A DNA stretch of 22,558 bases, taken from positions 1 through 22,558 of the forward strand of contig JWZX01002359.1 in assembly GCA_001275005.1 (NCBI GenBank), given 5' to 3'. The notes under the pieces are model-generated. The model ran no database searches. It was not told the DNA's origin and was given only the letters and a program-made list of their open reading frames with translations. Origin of the DNA: Chrysochromulina tobinii. Lineage: Eukaryota; Haptophyta; Prymnesiales; Chrysochromulinaceae. The position numbers and the translations under genes were made by a program. Positions 18,382-22,558 of this stretch are shown in pieces (position 1 is the first letter of the stretch; each line of letters begins with the position of its first letter).

Positions 18382-20066
18382 AGGCAGCCGCCCCCGCCGC
18401 CTCCTTCGCCTCCCTCTTGCGCTGTGCCAGCATCCAGCTATGCATCTCCAGTCCACCACGGACAGTCGCGATTCCATCGCCCCACGAATGCTCGAACCCA
18501 AACATAGGCACGCCGTCGCTCGAGACCATCCAATAGACAGCCTAGTCGAACCAACACGGCGCCACATGATGAGCGAGGCAATCCGAGGCAATCCGAGGCA
18601 ATCAGATGGACGAGACTCACCTTGTCGAACCAGCGCGGCGCCAGGCGCGTGTCGCCGCAGAGCGCGAGTCGCACCGCCGCCTCGATCGGCTCTCCGGCGG
18701 AGGGGTCCGCGCCGTCGTGGCAGCCAAGGTCCACCTGCATGCAATCGAGGGACACTCAAATTCCAATCAGCAGGTCATCAGGAGGTCATCAGGAGATCAT
18801 CAGCAGGTCATCAGCAGATCATCAGCAGGTCATCAAATTGCAAACGATAGGTGATCAGGAGGTCAACAATCAAGAGCCCACCTCATCCAAGCTGAGGTGG
18901 AACAAGGCATCGTCGATGCAGCCGAGGCTCGAGACGTTCGCCGCGGAGTGCGCCATCAGCTTCGTGCGGGCGGCGGCCCACGTGTCTCGATCCGCCGTCG
19001 TGAGCGCCGCGAGCGACGGCGGCGAGTCGGCCCTCGTCGGTGGAGTGCCCTTGATGACTGCGTGTAGTGCCGCCTCGATCGAGGCCACTGGGAGCGGCGC
19101 GCCCGTCACGGCGTCGAGAAGCTCTACCTGCCCAACGGCGTCATCGAGCGCAATCAGAGAAGCTCTCGGTCGTCATCGAGCGCAATCAGAGAAGCACTCG
19201 GTCGCCATCGAGCGCAATCAGAGAAGCACTCGGTCGCCATCGAGCGCAATCAGAGAAGCACTCGGTCGTCATCGAGCGCAATCAGCGCACCTTCCAAAAG
19301 GAAGTGCCGCGCAATACGACCATGTGACGCGAGCGCTCGGGCGGCGCCTTGTGCCACGTGTCCGCCCCGCCCGCCACCGGCAGCCGCGTCGATGAGAACA
19401 TTCGGGGGTATTGGCGCATGTCCAACACGACGCCCTTGAAGACATCCGGTGTGAGGGATCCATCGGCGATGCGGAGTGCAAAGTCGGTGGCCGCGGCCGC
19501 GAGGCGCGCGGCGCGCGCGACCTGCGTGCGTGCGTCGCCAAAGGTGGCCGTCGGCGTCACCGTGCCGGGATTCGAGTTGATCGGCAGCGGCCAGCGTCCT
19601 TTGAGGTACATCATGTCCCACCCGACCGAGACGAACGACGGATCGAGCGCCTTTGCCTCACGCTCCTCGAGCTCTCGATGCAGCGCGCGCAGCGCGCTTC
19701 CTTCCGCTAGCTGCAACGGCGACGAGATCCGAGCTCACGTGCGCCGTCAGACGAGTGTGGCAACCTCCATTCGGTAAGGGCAGCGCGCGAGAGTTTGAGG
19801 GCTCTCTCTTGCACCGCCTCGTCCACCAGAGCACGCGTGGCCTGCAGCTGAGCGGGCGAGGCGACGACCGGCGTCGCTGCACGAAGGTAGCGCGCGAGCG
19901 TGTCCTCGAGCGACGGCAGTGGCAGCCGCGCCAGCGTCTCCTGCCTGGACATCATCATGGTGCGACTCAGCGCGTTCATGCTTGCAATCTCGCACAGAAT
20001 CTCGCTCTCACTGGGGAACACGATGACCCTGCGCGGTTCCGTTACTCTCGAGACGAGATCCAACAT
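17109..20066 (-). CDS. CPT2: Carnitine O-palmitoyltransferase 2-like (choline/carnitine acyltransferase), 8 exons
   Basis: Exons on the minus strand: 20066-19815, 19710-19291, 19127-18882, 18734-18621, 18541-18135, 17967-17886, 17682-17443, 17363-17109. Joined they give 671 residues; starting at the ATG at 19979 gives 642, nearer the family norm. The enzyme exchanges long-chain acyl groups between carnitine and CoA. Motifs in order: RLPLPSLEDTLARYL (N-terminal family signature), LDMRQYPRMFSSTRLP, DRDTWA, WFDK, FEHSWGDG with the catalytic His, TYESCSTARF..GRTETIRS, GMGFDRHLFALRGLA, ELSTST (carnitine/STS motif) and GFGPVHPQGYGVSY. EHSWGDG and YESCSTA..GRTETIR resemble CPT2 more than CRAT or COT. 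A nine-proline run interrupts exon 5. The protein ends in ARL, matching a PTS1-like peroxisomal tripeptide, and I see no clear mitochondrial presequence. Introns 2-7 are packed with repeats or duplicated splice junctions. A 42-nt in-frame GT...AG stretch (17605-17646) may be a further intron. Confidence 0.85.
17335..17442 (-). repeat. 29-bp exact direct repeat bounding CPT2 intron 7
   Basis: Positions 17335-17363 and 17414-17442 are identical over 29 bases; the base just beyond differs. On the sense strand the downstream copy is the first 29 bases of exon 8 (encoding VSGNELSTS), and the upstream copy is the first 29 bases of the 79-nt intron 7. Both begin GTGAGC, which acts as donor in one copy and codes Val-Ser in the other. 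The remaining 50 nt of the intron ends in CTTCTTCACAG. Confidence 0.9.
17680..17762 (-). repeat. Duplicated 3' splice region of CPT2 intron 6
   Basis: 17680-17707 and 17735-17762 match at 26 of 28 positions. The first copy contains the chosen acceptor (sense GGCTGAG|TGC), the second an identical GGCTGAG|TGC inside the intron. The stretch between them holds two more copies of the GCAATCA motif. Confidence 0.8.
17771..17894 (-). repeat. 31-bp x4 perfect tandem array at the 5' end of CPT2 intron 6
   Basis: Four identical 31-bp units start at 17771, 17802, 17833 and 17864. Each unit on the sense strand contains GCATGG|GTGATTGCGTCTGATTG, so each includes a copy of the exon 6/intron 6 donor junction. 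The last unit extends past the junction at 17886 into exon 6. Confidence 0.92.
17953..18054 (-). repeat. Duplicated acceptor and 19-bp x3 array in CPT2 intron 5
   Basis: The 18-mer gagcacgactcgtacctg occurs at 17953-17970 (real exon 6 acceptor, sense CAG|GTACGAGTCG) and again at 18037-18054 inside intron 5. Between them lie three perfect copies of tgatgagggaggcaatcag (17971-18027). Using the inner acceptor would bring a stop after a few codons. Confidence 0.88.
18056..18130 (-). repeat. Donor-proximal repeats in CPT2 intron 5
   Basis: Two near copies of a ~21-bp unit beginning gcactcggacgcaat (about 18057 and 18078) are followed by further cgcaatca units up to the donor region. The core is the same as in the arrays of introns 2 and 6. 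Confidence 0.7.
18354..18381 (-). repeat. GGC/CCG trinucleotide tract encoding polyproline
   Basis: A run of cgg/ggc triplets in CPT2 exon 5 encodes nine consecutive prolines between the catalytic-His segment and the LPFDIPPEV segment. A variable linker occurs at this position in the family, so the insertion is probably tolerated in a surface loop. Confidence 0.85.
18573..18607 (-). repeat. Short gaggcaatc cluster in CPT2 intron 4
   Basis: gaggcaatc occurs three times at 9-10 bp spacing (ccgaggcaatc twice), preceded by gatgagc and ending in gaggcaatcag. Intron 4 is only 79 nt (18620-18542), so the cluster is about half of it. Confidence 0.75.
18766..18831 (-). repeat. 11-bp x6 tandem array in CPT2 intron 3
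   Basis: Six units of the form atcag[c/g]ag[g/a]tc follow head to tail (66 bp), with a degenerate seventh. Sense-strand units read CTGATGA(C/T)C. The array fills most of the 147-nt intron 3 (18881-18735). Confidence 0.88.
19142..19285 (-). repeat. 32-bp x4.5 tandem array in CPT2 intron 2
   Basis: Units start at 19142, 19174, 19206, 19238 and 19270 (partial). Each contains catcgagcgcaatcag. The partial fifth unit ends five bases before the exon 2 donor (sense AAG|GTGCGCTGATTGCG). The array occupies nearly all of the 163-nt intron 2 (19290-19128). Confidence 0.9.
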
Positions 20067-20252
20067 GTTCCTGGTCCAAACTGGTCAAGTTTGGCCGCCG
20101 CGCGCCGGCGCGGTCACGAGTTTGTTCGCGCGCCTTTGCGGAGAGCGTCGGCAGCGTCACACTGTCTGGTATAGCGCGGCGGGCTCTCGTGCCCTCTGCC
20201 GTCGCTCGCGACCTGACGCTCACCTCTCGCGCGACCGTGGACACAGGCAGCC
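20067..20252. promoter_or_regulatory. Divergent CPT2/RPA3 promoter region
   Basis: Between the outermost CPT2 ATG (20066, minus) and the RPA3 ATG (20253, plus) lie only 186 bases (273 if CPT2 starts at 19979). The segment is GC-rich, with gccgccgcgcgccggcgcgg at 20094-20113 and no clear TATA box. Head-to-head spacing this short implies a shared bidirectional promoter; that is inference from layout. Confidence 0.45.
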
Positions 20253-20822
20253 ATGACCACACGCTCGACTTCGCGCATCACCTTCGAACACGTCAACAGC
20301 CCGCAATTCCAGGGCCAGTCGGTCCGCGCCGTCGGCAAGCTCGTGGCCATGGACGACGGCCACGTGCAGCTGGTGCTTGCGGGCAGCCACGAGGGCGGTA
20401 CGCGCCGCGCCACACCGGCGCCCTGGTCAAGGCTGCCGCCCGCGCCGACGTCCTCTTCTCTCAGCCGCCTTCGTCGCCGCGCCCACTCATGACTTCATGA
20501 CCGACCGTCGCCTGTGCAGGGCCCGTGACGACCATCGTCTGCCCCAACGGCACCCACAAGTACTCGCCGGAGACGATGGGCAAGGGCCACTATGAGGTCA
20601 TTGGCCAGCTGCAGAGCGGCCAGATCATGGAGATGACCTCCGTGTACATGGGCGACAACTTTGGTGCGCGCCACCGCCATCGCTTGGCCGCTTGCCCCGA
20701 GTCCCCTGCTGCCCACAGGCCTCCCTCTGACGCGTGACACACGTTCGGCGCGTGCTCTCATAGACATGGGCATGTACGCTGATATGGTGAGCCTCACGCA
20801 CCAGTTCCCCGACATTTTCTGA
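20253..20822 (+). CDS. RPA3: Replication protein A 14-kDa subunit (RPA3), 3 exons
   Basis: Exons 20253-20397, 20520-20663 and 20764-20822 join to 115 residues (human RPA3 has 121). Introns are 122 and 100 nt, both phase 1, GT...AG. RPA3 is the smallest subunit of the eukaryotic single-stranded-DNA-binding heterotrimer, a single OB fold acting mainly in trimer assembly during replication and repair. Evidence: the N-terminal strand RITFEHVNSPQFQGQSVRAVGKLVAMDDGH matches the R-I-N...-V-x-x-V-G-x-L family pattern; the middle has HYEVIGQLQSGQIMEMTSVYMGDNF; the C-terminus DMGMYADMVSLTHQFPDIF matches the D-L-G-L-Y-N-x-x-x-x-x-x-x-x-F-P helix signature. The third exon is fixed by phase and by this motif; the splice at TAG|AC regenerates the Asp codon. 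It lies head to head with CPT2. A plain frame search would miss it because each exon is under 150 nt. Confidence 0.88.
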
Positions 20823-21079
20823 GCGCCGCAGCGCCGAGGGCGGCGACGGGCGCGGTCACCAGCGTTGCTTGGACCAATGGTGTCTTGGACCGAACCGCTG
20901 CCTTTCATACGATTTTTACATGTAGAGAGAGCATAACAACACTACTATCGCGGCGGCCACCTCTGACCCCCCCCACCCACCCCCCCACTCGCAAATCGTT
21001 GTGTCGCAAGAATTTTTCTGCTTTCTCGCGACTCGAGTCGCGACTCAAGTCCCGACTCGGCCTCTCGCGTCTCTTCCGG
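20823..21079. other. Spacer between RPA3 and the transposon remnant
   Basis: 257 bases. They include a C8-A-C3-A-C7 tract (20967-20986), which is a G-quadruplex-type G-run on the minus strand, and the 16-bp perfect palindrome cgcgactcgagtcgcg (21027-21042) followed by related cgactc copies. No gene is visible. Confidence 0.5.
21027..21042. repeat. 16-bp perfect palindrome upstream of transposase
   Basis: cgcgactcgagtcgcg is identical to its reverse complement and lies 38 bases before the transposase ATG. It could be a binding site or a remnant of an inverted terminus. Confidence 0.85.
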
Positions 21080-21845
21080 ATGGTGGGTCGCCATCATCAG
21101 CCGATGCCCGAATGGGGCGCGGAGCTCTGCCGATCGCTCCGGAAGGACGGCTACACCAACGCAGATGTCGCCCATGTCGTCGGGTACTCCGTGGAAACCA
21201 TACGCAGAGCGCTTCGTCACTATCGAGACCACGGTACGGACCGCATACCGCGCCAAGGCATAGGCAAGCGAAGCGATGTGCGCTGGACCTTTGCGGGTCC
21301 GCACGGCGAGCAGAACCTCGCCGCACTCGAGCGCGTCAAGGAGGCGGGCGATGATGCCGAGACGTTGAATGAGGTGTGGCACGAGTTCCGCCGCACCGGC
21401 GCCGGCTTTCCAGCCTATCGGACGTTGTGCGAAGCGCTGCTGAAACACTTGGACTACACGCGCAAGCGGGTGCGCGTCATTGCGGGTGGCATGGCGCCCC
21501 GCTGTGCCGTGAGCACGTGCCATGGCGCGCTTCCCTTCGCCCTGCGTTTGTGCGCGAGTGAATGCACCTGCTGCTGCTACTCGCTCAAACCTTTGACCTG
21601 CCCGCTGTTCATTCGCAAGCGTGTCGTTTGACTCCTGCTGAGCGCAGCTCAGCGCCGTAGCCAAGGAACGCGACGTTGCGGCAAGCCTCAGCTGGCACGT
21701 GAACGTGCGCTTGACGTACCACCCTCGGCAGCTCGTGCTCGTCGACGAATCGTGCGTGGACAGCTCGAGGGGCGCCCATCCCCCATCCACGAATGCATGC
21801 GAGACCCCACTTACGCGGGTTGTGGCGGGCGGCCGCGGCCGTTGA
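21080..21845 (+). pseudogene. Decayed Tc1/mariner (IS630-like) transposase, N-terminal half
   Basis: Exon 1 (21080-21469) encodes an N-terminal helix-turn-helix pair: LCRSLRKDGYTNADVAHVVGYSVETIRRALRHYRDHG, then RIPRQGIGKRSDVRW, then a second DNA-binding-type region ending AYRTLCEALLKHLDYTRKR. A 178-nt intron (21470-21647, GTGCGC...GCGCAG, phase 0) restores continuity to LSAVAKERDVAASLSWHVNV and RQLVLVDESCVDSSRG, which matches the first catalytic Asp block of DDE_3 transposases ([LF]V-x-x-DES). The frame stops at 21843-21845, and I find no second Asp (DN-type) block or third acidic residue downstream, so the element should be inactive. The joined product is about 195 residues, against roughly 340 or more for a full enzyme. 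The intron could instead be an insertion, or the frame may be shifted. No clear terminal inverted repeats were identified. Confidence 0.65.
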
Positions 21846-22558
21846 CAGTGCACCCGCGGACGCGGCGCGCGAACCCGGGCATCCTCAAAGGCGTGGTAGG
21901 TCAGGCGGCTGGCAAGCTGCCGTACGCCACGACAAGGCTGGTTACTCGACGCCGTCGCTCGTCACGCGACGGCGGCGTCGAGTGACTTCTTTTGCGTTCC
22001 CGTTCGGGGGGCGCGCCAACGGGCGCGTCTACCGACAGTGCAGACAACGCCCCCAGCGGACCCGGGAGCCCTGTACGGTGCGTTTGCGCCGCAGGCTGTG
22101 CTACGCGCACTCCCACTGCCAGCAGCGCGTGCGGCTAGTGTGCGGCTGCCGCCCGCCGCACGCTCGCCGGCTGCGTGTGCGGCCGCAGGCTGCCGCCCCG
22201 GAGTCGAAGCGGCATTGCCTTCGAGGGCGAGCGTGCGGCGCGAAGAGGCGCGAAGAGGCGCGGGCATGGGCGCGGGGCGCGCGCGCGCGCTTAGAGACTG
22301 GGGGCGTCGCACCGCCGAAGAGTAGGTTGGCTGTGTGTGTGTCTAAGTAATTCGTATTTCGCCGGTCCCCGCCCTCCCGCTGAGAGACCGAGCCCAGCGT
22401 ACTAGAGTCTAAGACGCGACGACAGCAACGCTCGTTGACTTGACCGAACGCCGTTTCGCCGGCCTTTACGCACACCCGTCGGACGGGACTAACGTTTGAC
22501 GAACTTATGACACGCACACAGCCGCACACTTCGGCGGCGGCGATGCGCGCGCCTCTCC
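21846..22558. other. GC-rich region without a supportable gene
   Basis: 713 bases, possibly the eroded right half of the transposon. It contains an imperfect hairpin (21941-21986), a gcgcgaagag doublet near 22238-22257, a (GC)n tract at about 22276-22290 and a gtgtgtgtgt run at about 22332-22343. Several frames are open through the GC-rich part, but none shows a family motif or a convincing composition. The last 200 bases have more average composition and no recognised feature. Confidence 0.45.
21941..21986. repeat. Imperfect inverted repeat (hairpin)
   Basis: Left arm gttactcgacgccgtcgc (21941-21958) pairs with 21966-21986 with a 3-nt bulge and one mismatch around a 7-nt loop. It might be a terminal or subterminal structure of the adjacent transposon remnant. 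Confidence 0.7.

Noticed and set aside
18622-19395. + strand open frame of 257 codons over CPT2 exons 2-4
   Set aside because: It spans introns and exons of the minus-strand gene, and its repeats (REALGRHRAQSEKHS) come from the 32-bp intronic array.
20945-21853. Minus-strand 302-codon frame opposite the transposase
   Set aside because: The + strand shows HTH and VDES motifs in the same interval; the minus frame shows none.
22038-22325. + strand open frame of 95 codons, Ala/Arg/Pro-rich
   Set aside because: Pure compositional frame in a GC-rich stretch. No motif, no continuation of the transposase catalytic domain, no conserved splice context.

Overview
The window reads as nuclear DNA from a GC-rich, flagellated unicellular eukaryote. 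The evidence is a complete axonemal dynein heavy chain, genes split by GT-AG introns of about 80-200 nt, eukaryote-only families (RPA3, CPT2) and strongly G/C-biased third codon positions. A haptophyte or another GC-rich alga would fit, but nothing here is diagnostic of a lineage.

Layout, left to right. (1) Positions 2-664, + strand: the 3' end of a Pro/Ser-rich protein cut by the window edge. (2) 882-2312, +: an EF-hand and coiled-coil protein with a low-complexity tail. (3) 2861-16528, +: one uninterrupted 4555-codon frame for an outer-arm-type axonemal dynein heavy chain. (4) 16529-17108: convergent 3' flank without a recognisable gene. (5) 17109-20066, -: a carnitine palmitoyltransferase 2-like gene that I reconstruct as eight exons from protein homology and splice sites. 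(6) 20253-20822, +: a three-exon gene for the small subunit of replication protein A (RPA3), head to head with CPT2. (7) 21080-21845, +: the N-terminal half of a decayed Tc1/mariner (IS630-like) transposase, apparently with its own intron. (8) 21846-22558: GC-rich sequence with inverted repeats and no gene I can support.

The most unusual part is the set of CPT2 introns. Introns 2-6 carry arrays or clusters with different periods (32, 11, 19 and 31 bp, plus a short cluster in intron 4) that share a sense-strand CTGAT or CTGATTGC core resembling a branch point. Splice-junction sequence is itself duplicated in three introns: a 29-bp exact copy of the exon 8 start opens intron 7; intron 6 repeats its 5' splice junction four times and an approximate 3' junction twice; intron 5 holds a second copy of its 3' splice site. 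This looks like intron birth and growth by duplication, caught at several stages in one gene. The neighbouring 13.7-kb dynein frame has no intron.

Functionally the genes are unrelated housekeeping and ciliary genes: motility (dynein, perhaps the EF-hand protein), fatty-acyl transfer (CPT2) and DNA replication and repair (RPA3). No operon-like organisation is expected. The only likely shared regulation is the short divergent promoter between CPT2 and RPA3.
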